Source of the DNA: Talaromyces rugulosus
Taxonomy: Eukaryota; Ascomycota; Eurotiomycetes; Eurotiales; Trichocomaceae
Reading direction: 5' to 3'
DNA: 64,000 nt
Assembly (NCBI RefSeq): GCF_013368755.1
Contig: NC_049564.1
Span: forward strand, 4,720,001 to 4,784,000
The notes under the pieces were generated by a model. The model was not told the origin of the DNA and did not search any database. It was given only the letters and a program-made list of their open reading frames with translations. This document shows positions 21,311 to 33,111 of the stretch, piece after piece. A program made the translations under genes and the position numbers. Position 1 is the first letter of the stretch, and each line of letters opens with the position of its first letter.

Positions 21311-22232
21311 TCAAATAGCAATTGCGAGAAAGATAGCGGCGACTTCCTCCACGTCCTGCCAGTTTCTCAGATCCCACGGTCCGAACCGATTCATCGACAT
21401 CACACTTTTCAGTTCAAGTAGACTGCGGTTGAGATAGGCCAGCCAGTCGTCGTCATACTCGGCAAATGTCACGTAGAACTCACAGTCGTGCTGGGCAACA
21501 ACGATACGTCTGACTTTGTTAGTTTTGACGTCTTAAGCGAACATGATGAAGTAGAACTTACTGATATTTTGGCTCTGGATAGCTCTTGACCCATGCGACG
21601 ATTTGCGATGCCTCGTAGATATCCACTTGTAGAGTTGGAGCCTCTACGGTAGAGTCGACAATTGCTACTATTTGGTCTGTGCCTTTATCCTGTAGTTGAC
21701 CTTTGGTAGTTGCGGTGAAGCCACGAGTTTTGCCGCCAAAATGTCCGAATGTTGCAGTCAGAAGATGCCTCGAGAACCTCCACCAACTTTTGCAACCAGG
21801 GTATGTATTCGAGATGGCCTGAAGCAAAGAGATGAATGTCATATTCACTGCTCGCTCGTCTTTGCGTAATCCGAGGACTTCTCTTTGTGAGTGTCGGAGG
21901 AGACCGAAAGCGTCTTTTGCATAAAAGGTATCCATCTTAATGGCATTGACATAGCTTTGAAATTGATCAGATGCCTTCAAAAGCTGCGTGGCCCTGTCGT
22001 GCTTTTCTTTCAAGCCAAAGGACGCTGGATCAAATTCTGCAGGCTCCTTCTTGGAAATGACAGTTCTGAAGAGCAGGAACTGTTCATAGGTGACTTTTGA
22101 CCTGGGAGCCAGGGTCTGGCAGCCTTTGAGAGACTTGTTGTCGAGATACATTGCTGTCTCCAACTCTTTCCATTGCTCCATTGTCGCAGGAACCTGTTCA
22201 GACAGGTCTTGAGATGCTGATGCTGTCGACAT
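21311..22232 (-). CDS. Unknown 289-aa protein
   Basis: The gene has two exons, 22232-21562 and 21509-21311, with a 52-nt intron (GTAAGT...TCAG). I do not recognise the protein. The N-terminal half is helical and charged (MEQWKELETAMYLDNKSLKG, TYEQFLLFRTVISKKEPAEF). The middle has an aromatic cluster (GCKSWWRFSRHLLTATFGHF). The C-terminal half looks like alternating strands (IVAIVDSTVEAPTLQVDIYE, RIVVAQHDCEFYVTFAEYDD) and ends in DDDWLAYLNRSLLELKS and WDLRNWQDVEEVAAIFLAIAI. There is no signal peptide, TM segment or Cys cluster. The second exon keeps the style of the first and removes an immediate stop, which supports the splice. It may be a conserved fungal hypothetical; no function is offered. 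Confidence 0.7.
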
Positions 22233-22958
22233 CTTTACCGTTCAACTTCCAGCACTTGTCAGAAGTCAACCGATGTCACTATTCAAGTGTAAGTTAGAAA
22301 ATATAGGCCATACCGCTTTCCTCCAAGATAAACCGACCAGGACCAACGCATGCCAGGTACACATTGAGTGAGACGAAATACGGTAACAAAACAGACTGTA
22401 TTTTTTCTGCCACTTTGCCATGGGGTGGCCCCACTCGGGCAACGGTAGACAAAGAAAGGGGCATATTTTTTCTACGGGGCAATCACCGGGGCAATCACGC
22501 GGGCAAAAGGCTTTCTTTGTTCAGAGGAAGCAGTCGAGATGGGAGGCTGGGATTAGGGCTATTGTTGTTGATAGTCAGTCTTGGCACTGCGGGACGAGCC
22601 GCTGCCAGACGAGAGGCGCAGTCGCCAGTGTGGCTGACGGCGGTGGCTGGTGCGCTTTGGCGTTGCAGAAATGAAACAGAGTCACGACTTCATAAACAAA
22701 TCGCAGCCTATCGCCGGCACAGCCCCTGACTATCACCGCTGCCACCGGTGCGTTGTCCAGGGACCATTGGTGGGCCGCAACTTCAAGCGGGGCTAGCGAT
22801 GAGACCGTTGTCCATCTCGATAGTCATCATGGCGGGGACTGCGAGGGGCTCGTTAGAGCTATTTATTAGCTGCCCCTAATCCTCCTTTCGATCTCCATCA
22901 AGCTCTTTTCCTCTTTCAATCTCTTTACTACGTTTTTGCCTTTTACTTTACGTACAGT
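22233..22958. other. Divergent promoter region
   Basis: This stretch separates the minus-strand 289-aa gene from the plus-strand WW-domain gene. The last 60 bp before the WW gene are CT-rich, a typical fungal leader. No gene is supported. Confidence 0.4.
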
Positions 22959-23757
22959 ATGGATTTTGTCCAAAAAGTCGTCGAAAAGTTCGGCCCTGGA
23001 GGCCAGCAAACGGAATATGTCGAAGAGCGCCGCGACTACTACGGAGGTGGCCCTCCACAGCCAGAAGGCCCACCTCTGCCACGCCCCTGGGTTTCCCGGT
23101 GGGTAGAGCAAGACCGCCGCTGGCTCTACGTGAATGAGATGACCGGTGAGCAGTCTTGGGAGCGACCATACGGTGAACCGGGATACGGCGGCGCCCCTGC
23201 GGGATACGGCGGCGGTGGTGGATATAGCCAGGGAGGCTATGGTGGACCACCTCCTGGTGAATACTACCGCGAAGAAGAGCGCTACCAGGAAGAACCGCCC
23301 AAGAAAGACCACAGTGTTGCGTATGGCGTGGCCGGTGCCGCAGCTGGTCTTGTCGGCGGTGCCCTTTTGATGCACGAGGGCGAGGAGATCCGTGCGTCTA
23401 TTGTCTACTTCCAAAACAATCCCCCACACTGACTAATGTGAACCAGATGATGAGTGGGAAGGCGAAAAGGAACACATCGAGCAGCGCGTTGAAGACTTTC
23501 CCGAGAACGCTGCCGAATGGACCGGCGACAAGGTATGGCTAATGTACACCGGAAAGAGGTTTTCATCGGCTAATTTTCTTTTCTGATAGGTCGGCGAGGC
23601 TGAATATGAAGTCGACAAAGTTGAGAACGCAGTAGAAAACTTCCCGGAAAACACCGCCGAATGGGTTGGCGACAAGGTGGGAGGAGTTGAGCGGTTTGGA
23701 GATGAGATGGAAAATGCCTACGACGAGGGGAGAGACGAAGGGCGAGACGGCTGGTGA
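22959..23757 (+). CDS. WW-domain protein with Gly/Tyr-rich linker
   Basis: Exons 22959-23391, 23447-23532 and 23590-23757 give 228 aa. A WW domain at about 40-70 reads PRPWVSRWVEQDRRWLYVNE then TGEQSWERP, with both signature Trp and the terminal Pro, and should bind proline-rich ligands. A Gly/Tyr/Pro-rich low-complexity linker follows (YGGAPAGYGGGGGYSQGGYG). Next is a small glycine/alanine-rich hydrophobic segment (GVAGAAAGLVGGALL) that could be a short membrane or GxxxG helix. Two repeats then share the pattern FPENAAEWTGDKV and FPENTAEWVGDKV. The splice at 23391 restores HDEWEGEKE, typical of this fungal group. Partners and location are unknown. Confidence 0.88.
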
Positions 23758-23865
23758 TGAATCCGGCCATTACTCAGAGTAGAGGATGCTGTCTTGAAAC
23801 AGCTATATTTTGAATATAACAATTGGCATTTTACATCATCAAATAACCCTAAAAAACTTAAACCG

Positions 23866-23871
23866 CCTCGG
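23866..23871 (+). promoter_or_regulatory. CCTCGG element upstream of the racemase gene
   Basis: CCTCGG is the core site of the FarA/FarB fatty-acid-responsive regulators known from Aspergillus nidulans. Here it lies 132 bp before the ATG of an alpha-methylacyl-CoA racemase with a peroxisomal signal, which fits fatty-acid induction. A single 6-bp match is weak on its own. Confidence 0.4.
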
Positions 23872-24002
23872 TAAGATCGACACGGCGCGGGCGTCCACTG
23901 GTTTCCCCGCATCCGCTCCACGCTCCTTCCCCGAGCTGCCGAAGCCGCGGTTCAGCCGCGATTACACTTCAAGTTATCCACAGCTTTAATAATAATGCTC
24001 AA

Positions 24003-25372
24003 ATGATCCAGCGAAACTTGTCTTTTATCGCACCGACTGCCAGGACCTTTCATCTCCAGCTGTCCGCAGGTGCACGCAGGAGCTTTAATTCCAACTCGCG
24101 TTACGGGAATGCCCCAATAGGCCGACATAGCGTTTTCCGAAAGCCATCTCGTCGATCAGTGTCAATGTGGTCGAGCTCCCCTCTAAATGGCGTCAAGGTC
24201 GTCGAGCTAGCTGGACTAGCACCAGGTGCGCCAATCTTTAGTCTCTGAGAGAGAGATGGTTATCAATTAACACATCTTTAGGACCCTTTGCCGGACTGCT
24301 TCTCGCCGACTACGGCGCCTCTGTTCTTCGCATCGACCGGCTCCCTGGCCAAACCACCGCACCTGCGGCCGACAAGCTGACTCGGCACAAGTCATCTATT
24401 TGTCTTGATCTAAAGGACTCGAGGTCGCGGGATCTTTTGCTATCCATCCTCGCCAAGGCCGACGTTCTCATCGACCCGTTTCGACCAGGCGTGCTGGAGC
24501 GTCTGGGTCTTTCGCCTACCGATGTTCTTCTTAAAGCGAACCCGCGACTCATCGTCGGTCGCATGACTGGATTTCGGCGCGATGGGAAGTACAAGGATAT
24601 GGCCGGTCACGATATCAACTACATTGCCGTCTCGGGTGTTCTCTCGATGCTTGGCCGTAGCAACGACCGTCCGTATTCACCGGGCAACTTACTGGGGGAT
24701 TTCGCCGGCGGCGGCGCAATATGTTTTTTGGGTATTTTACTCGCACTGATCTCGCGCCAAGCCACGGGCAAGGGCCAAGTGGTAGAGGCGAACATGGTGG
24801 ATGGATCGGCGTATCTGGCGACTATGCCACGACTGGGGATGAAATCGCCCACATGGAACGAGCCACGAGGAGAAAATCTGCTCGACGGAGGATGTCCCTT
24901 TTACGATACCTACGAGACCAAGGATGCTGGCAAGTACTTTGCGGTGGGCGCACTGGAACCACAGTTCTACGTCGCCCTCTTGCACGGCTTGGGCCTAAAG
25001 AAAGACGAAATCCCGGGGCGCGACGACCGCGACAACTGGCCGGCCCTGCGCGAAATCTTCACCAAGCGGTTCAAAGAAAAGACGCGCGCTGAATGGGAGG
25101 CGATCTTCGATGGGACGGATGCGTGCGCAACGCCGGTCTTGGAGCAAGCTGAGCTGGAGGCGAGCGGCCACGAGCAGCGATTGGCTGTCGATTTGGTTGG
25201 CACTCCCGGCAAGTCATTTACAGCGGACAATGCAGGCTGGACTGGTGGTGGACTGTTTCCTGGTGACGGGGGTGAGGCGACTCTTAAAGAGTGGTTTGGA
25301 TGGACCAAGGGCCGTGAATACGATGATAGCAAGGGTGTTCTAGTCAAGTCCAAGGGGGGTTCACGGCTTTGA
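24003..25372 (+). CDS. Alpha-methylacyl-CoA racemase (CoA-transferase family III)
   Basis: Exons 24003-24225 and 24282-25372 give 437 aa. The enzyme interconverts (2R)- and (2S)-2-methylacyl-CoAs so that branched fatty acids can enter beta-oxidation. Visible features are [20 protein letters not shown] at the start of the fold, completed across the splice, and [10 protein letters not shown]. The two catalytic bases are His184 in [12 protein letters not shown] and Asp214 in LLGDFAGGG. Their spacing of 30 residues matches His126/Asp156 of the mycobacterial enzyme MCR. The first 54 residues form a basic, Ser/Arg-rich presequence like a mitochondrial signal, and a second in-frame ATG at 24165 ([15 protein letters not shown]) would omit it. 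The C-terminus is SRL, a PTS1 peroxisomal signal. Dual localisation by alternative starts is therefore likely, as is known for animal AMACR. A CCTCGG site lies upstream. Confidence 0.93.
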
Positions 25373-26557
25373 TTGCATTTTGATGCGGATATTGTATGTA
25401 TTATGATGAGTCAGGAATATTTTGGTATACCAGCATGTAGTAAGTACAGTAAGTACAGTCAGTACAGTCAGACCAGGATGTATAAAAGTACCCGATGACG
25501 CACCAATCCAAAAGCGGGCTCGTGATGTTCCATTGATCGACTGCAACGGTACTGTGGCGCAGGGGGTTCACCCAAACCAATAAAGAACGAAACGAATCAC
25601 AACGCCGATACTTGAATCACCTGTTTCACATCGTCACCAATTGATTTAGTCTCCAGGGCGAGAAGAATGTTCGAGGGTGGAGATTGTCGACGTCACAGCA
25701 TGTCATTTCTTACTCACATCAGGGCTGCTGCTGTTAGTATTATTACAATATTACGGTGTTGGTATTATTACGTGTATACGGTATTATTGTGGATGTATCT
25801 GTGTACGTATAGAGTACTGGGTACCTTTATGCATATAAATATAGTGGCTTTGTTCATTACAGGCTCTTTTTTGGTTTCTCCCTTCTTTTCGCATAGTTGA
25901 TACCACCAAGCATCGCAACTAATATACTATTTTATATCGAAAATCGGAGTGAAAAAGACTTCACGTGCCTGGAATGGAACCGGTGGGGCTGCATCTGCTT
26001 CACGTGGGCTTCGCTGCTTGTGGACGCTGATTGGCACTCATTTTTGATGGTGTAGATAAGATACGAGTACGCAAGCCTGCATTATTAAATAGTTGCAAAA
26101 CGGAGCCGCTGACTAAAATCTACAATTTTTTCCTCTCCATAGCATAAACGCTATATAGATGCTGAGATAAGCTGAGATAAGCTTATCCACGTAGTGGGCC
26201 TCACCGCCCGGGCGTGGGCGGCTGCCATTGGCGGCAATACTGCCAAAGGCTCGATGCAGCATCCAAAACGGCCTCACGATGCAACAGCAATAGGGTGAAT
26301 ATTATTTTTCGCAAGGCCAGATTCTTGCATTCGACTTTGTATAGTGTCTTGATCCTCTTCTTATTAGCTCCTCGCTGGCTCGGGCGAGTCCGTTCAATGT
26401 GGTTCCGGTCCCGCAGGGGTTGTTCCTGCGCATAATACTTAATTAGACTCTTTTCTTCCCCCTCACATTATTTTGCATTCGCATTTCGCATCATCCGTAT
26501 ACCCCTCCTTTTTTTTTTCCCTTTCTTCGCTGTGCCTGGCTCCATAAAACCATCACC
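25373..26557. other. Spacer with short direct repeats
   Basis: Short tandem words AGTAAGTACAGTAAGTACAGTC occur at about 25439-25470 and a doubled GCTGAGATAA at 26162-26181. Two CACGTG boxes lie at about 25962-25967 and 26001-26006. The last 100 bp are CT-rich and lead into the TyrRS gene. I see no gene or tRNA. Confidence 0.4.
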
Positions 26558-28026
26558 ATGGATGCAGCAGCACAAGCACGATTTGATCTCATTAGCGACA
26601 ATCTCGCAGAGTTTCTGAACCCGGAGATCATTGAAAATATCCTCATTCGAGGAGATAACCCGAAAATTTACTGGGGAACCGGTGAGTCACGCACCTTTTT
26701 TTCTCTGCCCCCTGCCCCTCTCCTTTGTACTTTAGCATTTCGCGACAGATTTTGAAATAATTGCGATATATAAATTAATTTGCCTCTTATTAATTTAAAA
26801 TGCAGCAACCACCGGCCGACCGCATACTGGCTACTTTGTTCCCGCGCTGAAAATCGCTCAGTTGCTCGCCGCTGGATGCGATGTCACCGTCCTGCTAGCT
26901 GATATCCACGGATTCCTCGACAACCTCAAGGCCCCTATCGAGCTTGTTGAAAACCGCGCCAAATACTATGACAAAACCATCACAGCGATCCTAAAATCCG
27001 TCGGCGTGTCCACGGAGAAGCTGCGCTTCGTGCTCGGCAGCTCTTACCAAAAAAGCCCCGAATATGTCATGGACGTCTACCGATTAGCAAGTGTGATTTC
27101 TGAACATGATGCCAAAAAGGCCGGTGCCGAGATTGTCAAGCAGTCTGACAATGCGCCGTTGAGTGGACTACTATACCCGGTGCTGCAGGTTCTCGATGAA
27201 GAACACCTCAAGGTTGATTGTCAGCTTGGAGGTGTTGACCAGAGGAAACTCTTTGTCGCCGCTACTGAGTGGCTACCTAAGCTTGGATACCAAAAGGTAT
27301 TTTCTTCAACTTTGCGCAAAGCAGCTCGGGGCTTTTAAATGTCATGCTAACGGATCTCTAATAGCGCGCACATATTGTCAACCCCATGATTGCTGGTCTG
27401 TCTGGAGGCAAGATGAGCTCTAGTGTTCAAGGTACTTCTACCTAGTTTTAAAATGGGGTTGCTATCATGGCTAACACTCACCAGACAGCAAAATCGACCT
27501 CTTGGACACGCCTGAGGCTATCACGAAAAAGATCAAGAAAGCTGAAGCTGCTCCTCGCGTCGTCGAAGAAAACGGTGTCGTCGCGTTGGTAGAGTACGTT
27601 CTGCTGCCCGCAGCTACGCTCAAGGGCAAGAAAGAATTCATTGTCGAGCGGAGAGAGGGCGAGCCTTTGGTCTACACCGACATTAAGAAGCTAAAGGAAG
27701 ACTACGTGAACGACATTGTACGTATTACCGGGTCATGTCAATCAATTCCAAACCTTCATTCGCAAAGCTAACGCTTGTGTCTTTTTTTTTAGTTAACCCC
27801 GCAAATGCTCAAGCCGGCTGTCTCAGCTGGCCTTGTCAGTCTCATGGCCCCTATCCAGGAGGCCTTCCAAGCCTCTACCGAGTGGCAAGAAATCACCGAA
27901 AAGGCCTACCCGCCGCCTGTTGTGCAAAAGAAGCCCAAGAAGGTCAAGGACAAGGGCTCTCGCTTCCCCGGTGCGCTCCCGGTTCGAGACCAAGCAGCCA
28001 AGGATGTTGAGCCAACGGATAAGTGA
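26558..28026 (+). CDS. Cytosolic tyrosyl-tRNA synthetase
   Basis: Exons 26558-26681, 26806-27296, 27365-27431, 27485-27717 and 27793-28026 give 382 aa, close to yeast Tys1. This class I enzyme charges tRNA-Tyr with tyrosine using ATP. The first splice makes [20 protein letters not shown], carrying the HIGH-equivalent [17 protein letters not shown] and QLGGVDQRK line the tyrosine site. The KMSKS loop is GKMSSS, as in eukaryotic TyrRS. The C-terminal extension is Lys-rich ([19 protein letters not shown]), typical of fungal cytosolic forms. There is no mitochondrial presequence. All intron phases agree. Confidence 0.96.
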
Positions 28027-29014
28027 TTTCACCTGGGTTTTCGGTTGGTGTTCGACTTGTTATTGGAAGTTGTAGCATTAACCAGAGAGAAAAAGTTTTT
28101 TGCCAAGAACTATATAGAAAATACATAGGATTGTTCATTTGCTCAACTAGAAGTTCCGATAACATCTACCTACAAAGCACGTACTGTTCCACAGCCAAGA
28201 CATCACCCTAAGGTATACGTATTTCGTGCTACTCACATTGAAGCGATGACTTGACTGAAAGCTTTTAATATTTGTAAATGAAAATGAAATAATTTGAAAA
28301 TATAGTCATGATAACAACAAACTAAGACATACGATGAATTAGTAAATAAAAATGTATGCACGTGCTGCGTAATACCCGCCACGAGGGACGCATACGATAC
28401 GATACGGTAATGACAGGGACAAGAGGTAGCATTGAATGGATGCGACGGCAAATCTCCTTCCTGCCTCTTCTTGCCCGTCACTATTCTTGTCACTACGACT
28501 ATCCTTATCCTTATTACCAGCTATTAGTCTTTCTTTTTGGCTCCTTTCACCTTCGTCGCAATTTCGTCTTTTGAATACCAGCTACTACAATCCTGCAAGC
28601 GAGCAGCAACAACCCAGCACCAACAACAGGAACCGCCGCGCCTTATCGTGATCGTTCCTGACCATCACCATTTAGCCCCGAACCCCCTCTTCCGCATCCC
28701 CGACGATCGACCTAGCTTATACGGGGCCATCTGGTCACGGCTTGGGCCCATCCCTCTCTCACACTCTTTATTCTTACTGTCAACAACCAAGCCGACGTCT
28801 TACCGATCTCACAAGTCGAACGACGCTCCTGATTTTCTCCTCGCAGCCTTGTCATCGCCCCACTCGGTCTCCGACGCGGCCAAGCTAACTAGTTAGGCCC
28901 TCCCATCTTTTTGGGCGAACACCGGACAGAAAACAAATCGCAGTGCTGTTCTTGCTCTGGATTTAATTATCTCAGACTCACCACATAGGACAGCAGGCGA
29001 CAGGACACCAAAAA
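28027..29014. other. Spacer and long leader
   Basis: This is the 3' flank of the TyrRS gene followed by about 500 bp of CT-rich, ATG-poor sequence leading to the gene at 29015. No gene is supported. Confidence 0.4.
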
Positions 29015-30178
29015 ATGGCCGCGAGAGTGCAGAGGCAGAGCAATGTGCCGGACTACCGCGTGTACCAGGTCGCACCACCGCGGAAGCCCGTGGCTAGTCA
29101 CCACGCCGGACTACAGTTTCAGCCGACCCAGCAACAGCAGCAGGCCGCCCCTAGTAATAATAACCACCACCACCTCGACCACGCTCAGCAACGGAACCAC
29201 ACCACGTCCTCCTACGCCACTGCTCCAAAGCACAACAATTCCAGCGCCAGCCATAATAATTACCACTCGAACAACCACCACCACCACAATCACCACCTCG
29301 CTCACCGCCCGGCTCCGCATACGCAAGCGCTGCCACCTCCCTCGTCCGCGGGGCCGTCAGTCCCCACGCGCACTCTCTCCAATGCTACATCCTCGTCCAA
29401 TTCCACCGGCAATAATCATTTGACCCAAACAATGTCGAGCGCTTCGTCCGACATCCACCGGAGCTCGTCGGGGCGCTCCGCCCCCGTCCAGCTCAGCTAT
29501 GTCGCTCTCATGAGACGCCAGAAGGGCACCGTCTGGTGCGACCGGGCACAACCAGAAGATCCTCGTCTGCAGGCCCAGAAGCGAGCCGCCAGACAGCGAG
29601 CTCACATGGAGCTTCACGGCGGTGCACGCTCTGGAGCCCTTGCCAGTGGCAAAATTCGACACCACAGCGGCAAGGCCGGTCCTACTTCTTTCTCCCCGTC
29701 GACCTTGGTCGGTGCCACCGTTCCTGTGCGGTTGAGCGCGAACGAGGTCGGCGACGACTATGCCGATGACCATTCCAGCGAAGGCTTCCATCGCCGAGCG
29801 TCAGGAAGCGCACGGAGCTCGCTGGGAAGCATGCAGCGCTACCCCAGTGGCTATCAGCGACAGCCAGGCAAAACGCCACCGAATGAGCAGGCCGACATTC
29901 CAGAAGTCGTCGAAACTGCCCCGGTCGAGGGCGCCCACAGCTACAATAGCAGCCGGAACTCATCGTTGCAAAAGGACACGGAACTAGAGGGTCACGACGA
30001 GCACCACGAAAACGACTTTGGCGATATCGGCGAAATGGCCGCCCCCGCCGCGGCCAAAACGGCGATGCAAAAGGCGAAGAAGGCCGACGATTTACGACGT
30101 CGAGGCAGTGTTGACGAGCGAACGACGAGTTTGACTGGTGGGAGATTATTTGTCGCCAATCCCGACCAAGACGATTAG
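29015..30178 (+). CDS. Low-complexity His/Asn/Gln/Ser-rich protein, unknown
   Basis: This is a single exon of 387 aa. I do not recognise the protein. Residues 38-110 are dominated by Gln, Asn and His runs (QQQQQ, NNNHHH, NNHHHHNHH). A more ordinary segment near 165-200 (SYVALMRRQKGTVWCDRAQP then QAQKRAARQRAHMEL) is the likely conserved core, with the look of a short basic helix. The C-terminal half is Ser/Arg-rich with possible kinase sites (RRASGS, RRRGSVDE), and the end is acidic (NPDQDD). No TM, signal peptide or catalytic motif is seen. It is probably a largely disordered regulatory protein. The polyHis/Asn tract could bind metal or drive condensation, but that is speculation. Confidence 0.8.
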   Translation: MAARVQRQSNVPDYRVYQVAPPRKPVASHHAGLQFQPTQQQQQAAPSNNNHHHLDHAQQRNHTTSSYATAPKHNNSSASHNNYHSNNHHHHNHHLAHRPAPHTQALPPPSSAGPSVPTRTLSNATSSSNSTGNNHLTQTMSSASSDIHRSSSGRSAPVQLSYVALMRRQKGTVWCDRAQPEDPRLQAQKRAARQRAHMELHGGARSGALASGKIRHHSGKAGPTSFSPSTLVGATVPVRLSANEVGDDYADDHSSEGFHRRASGSARSSLGSMQRYPSGYQRQPGKTPPNEQADIPEVVETAPVEGAHSYNSSRNSSLQKDTELEGHDEHHENDFGDIGEMAAPAAAKTAMQKAKKADDLRRRGSVDERTTSLTGGRLFVANPDQDD

Positions 30179-30992
30179 TCGATGTTATTTGCATTTGGCC
30201 ACTCATCTGAAAATACTGTTGTTTTTTTTTTCTCTTCAATTTCAATTTTTACATTTATTGCTGGATTATAATCATGGCTTGACACGTCATTGCATGGGTG
30301 ACGCTAATATGATGTTGGATAGTGCAAAGGGGAGTTTGTTTTGTCCCCGAGGATGTAAAAAAGCATGGTCACATATTTCTTCTACCTTGTGATTATGGGG
30401 TTTTTCTATCTAGGTGGTTTGGTGGTCGAAAGTTGGTGCTGGACATATCTATGCTGTTCAAATAACCTATTTCTTCTTCTTTTTCTTTTTATTGTCTTTC
30501 ACGGGAATACCTGTTTAGCCTCCAGAGTAAATATTTATTTCTTTTTCCTATCTCATATTAATCTAGAATATATCGGTTACTATTAATTGCTATTCTTGGT
30601 TTCTTTGTGTCAACTAGTAATAATTTAGCAGAGGTCACGTGGGCCGTCCGGCGGCGCGCGCAACGCCAGACGCGAATCGTCAATTAACGCGTTTGCCAGG
30701 AGATTCTCTGACCGAACAACACCCCCCCAACACCGTTCTTGCAACAAACAACGGTTTGCATGTCGACTTAAATGAGACTGGCTTGCATCATTCTTTCGTT
30801 CTGTGTTTTGATCAATTAGCTCGTCAAGTTTATGAATATTCTGATTTTCATTCCTGGTCGCTCCCTCGTTAGCTGGCCTTTGACGTCTTGTCTCCCTCGC
30901 AACTGATGACGATACGACACTACCCGAACTCTGGAGAGCAGCACTTCTGAGGCTCATCATTTTTAAAAGCGATTTGATACCAATCGGCCACA
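30179..30992. other. Spacer
   Basis: A T-rich 3' flank occupies the first half. The second half (from about 30630) is the CAF-1 promoter, with a CACGTG box at 30637-30642. No gene is supported. Confidence 0.4.
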
Positions 30993-33111
30993 ATGGACGT
31001 CTCCATCGAATCAACCCCTGCTGCTGCAGTGACCCCCTCTGTGGGCAGCCAGTGCTTCCAACCAGCACCACCTTCACCCACGAATTCCCGCAAACGAGCA
31101 TTCAGCGAAGTAGACGAACCAAATGTACTGAAGCAGCAGGAAATGCATAAATACCAAAAGAAACACGACGGCGCCGATGATCAGGAGAATAGGAATCCGT
31201 TGCAGCAGGGTGACCAGATGGTGATCGATAAACCTGTCACTACTACTACCGCCACCACCACTATTAGCACTATATCGGCAACCTCGAATTCTAGTAACGC
31301 CCAAAATCCTCAAACGGGAACGGCTGCTCCTGCTCTACAGGGGCATGTCTTTATCAACTCTACCTCGCCGCTACCTGTTCCTCCTTCGACCCCTCAACAA
31401 TCTTCCGACACTACTGCTGCGGCCAAGAAGCAGAAGCTCTCTCCAAATACCAAAGAGGCTAAAAGGTTAGAAAAAGAAGAGAAAGACCGTCTCAGGCTAG
31501 AAGAAAAGGCCAAGAAAGACGAAGAGAAACGAATCAAGGACGAGGAAAGAAAGAAGAAAGAAGTCGAAAGGGACGAAGAGAAGAAGAAGCGCGACGCAGA
31601 GCGTGAAGAGGAACGCAAACGGAGAGAGGAAAAGAAAAAAGCAAAAGAAGAGGAAAAGCTTGCCAGAGACGAAGAGAAGCGGAAAAGGGAGGAAGAAAAA
31701 GTGAAAAAAGAACGGGTCAGTATCAATGTAGCATGTGATGGAATTGGATAACCTGCTAACCCTGTCGACAGTCCCAAATGAGACTGAGCTCTTTCTTTGC
31801 TAAACCCGCTACCGACTCTAATAAACCGCCTAGTGTGGGTGGTTCCTCACCTCGAAAGGACACGACTCGAGACTTGGACAGCTCGATTATCACCACGACG
31901 AGCACAGAAGAGCCCCGGTCAGATTACCGCAATGCGTTCCCAGATTTCTTCATTCAGAGGCACACTCAGCTTGCACCACCGCACCGATTTCAGCGCGATG
32001 ACAAGGCGACAGAGCATATTCGCGAGAAGCTCGATGGTTTTCTAAAAGAGACGGGTCCACACCCACTATATCGCCCGTCCGAGTTGTTTGACATGATTCC
32101 TTTTCGTCGCCATCGTGGCAGAAATATTAGACCCGTGAGGAAACTCATGAAAGATGTGCAGAGCGCCACCGCCCAAGATCTTTTAAGAAAGACTACTATG
32201 AAAAGCCTCAAATTTGCCGAAGATGTACGCCCAGCGTACTACGGAACTTTCACAAGAGCCCTCTCAAGTGTGCAAGCTGGGAAGCTTTGTCGCCGCCCTT
32301 ACGCTCGAGCCCTCCCTGACATCAATTACGACTACGATTCGGAAGCAGAGTGGGAAGAGCCAGAAGAAGGCGAAGACTTGAACTCCGAGGGCGATGAGGA
32401 AATGAGCGAAGACGGCGATGACGATATGGATGGGTTTCTCGACGACGAAGATGAGCAAATAGACGGTAGAAGGCGTCTAGTTATTGGTGACCTGGAGCCT
32501 GTCATTACGGGCATCAAATGGCAAGACGAAAGCAATACAGATCCTGCTCTGGAAGCGTATCGCATTGAGATGATATCTGGTATGCTTTTCCCCGCGAAAA
32601 TGCGTCTAATTAGTGGGACGATGCTAACTTTTGACCTTAGATACTGTTCAGTTCCCCATTGACCCGTTTTCTACTGCCTATTGGCCAAAACCAAAAGCCG
32701 TGGAGCAAGCTGCTTCGAAAGGGCATGCGTCGACCTCTACCAAAGGCACCCTTCTTGCCTTTTCTACAAAGCCTATTACTCAAGGTCAAGCGCCACCCGC
32801 ACCAACAGCTCGCCCCGGAATTAGTATCGAATCTGCAGGCCAATCTAGGAAAGGAAAACCATTTCCGCCGGATCAGCTAGCGGCGTTTAAGGCAGCTGTC
32901 GAAGGGAGCGATCTGACCAAGGCCGGGCTGATTGAAGTCCTCAAGAAGCGGTACAGTCCCCTCTATAATGTTTTAAGTGTTATCATTTGCTGATTTTGGT
33001 TCTTTACATAGCTTCCCAAAAATCTCCAAAGACACTCTCAAGGACACCCTAAACGTGGTGGCTGTCCGCGTTGGGCAGAAGGAAGCAGACAAAAAATGGG
33101 TGTGCAATTGA
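30993..33111 (+). CDS. Chromatin assembly factor 1 large subunit (p150/Cac1/Rlf2 homologue)
   Basis: Exons 30993-31715, 31772-32579, 32641-32950 and 33012-33111 give 646 aa. CAF-1 deposits new H3-H4 behind replication forks through PCNA. The order of parts matches the family. A disordered N-terminus comes first. The KER region at about 150-240 is an almost pure Lys/Glu/Arg helix (EKKKRDAEREEERKRREEKK). A PIP box, QMRLSSFF, is created right at the first splice. The ED region starts near residue 380 (YDYDSEAEWEEPEEGEDLNS and following acidic runs). The end is a winged-helix-like DNA-binding domain (PPDQLAAFKAAVEGSDLTKA ... FPKISKDTLKDTLNVVAVRV). The last exon, 100 nt, completes the winged helix. 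It is nuclear and expected to peak in S phase. Confidence 0.93.

Noticed and set aside
22364..22729. 121-aa plus frame upstream of the WW-domain gene
   Set aside because: No similarity pattern; lies in a divergent promoter.
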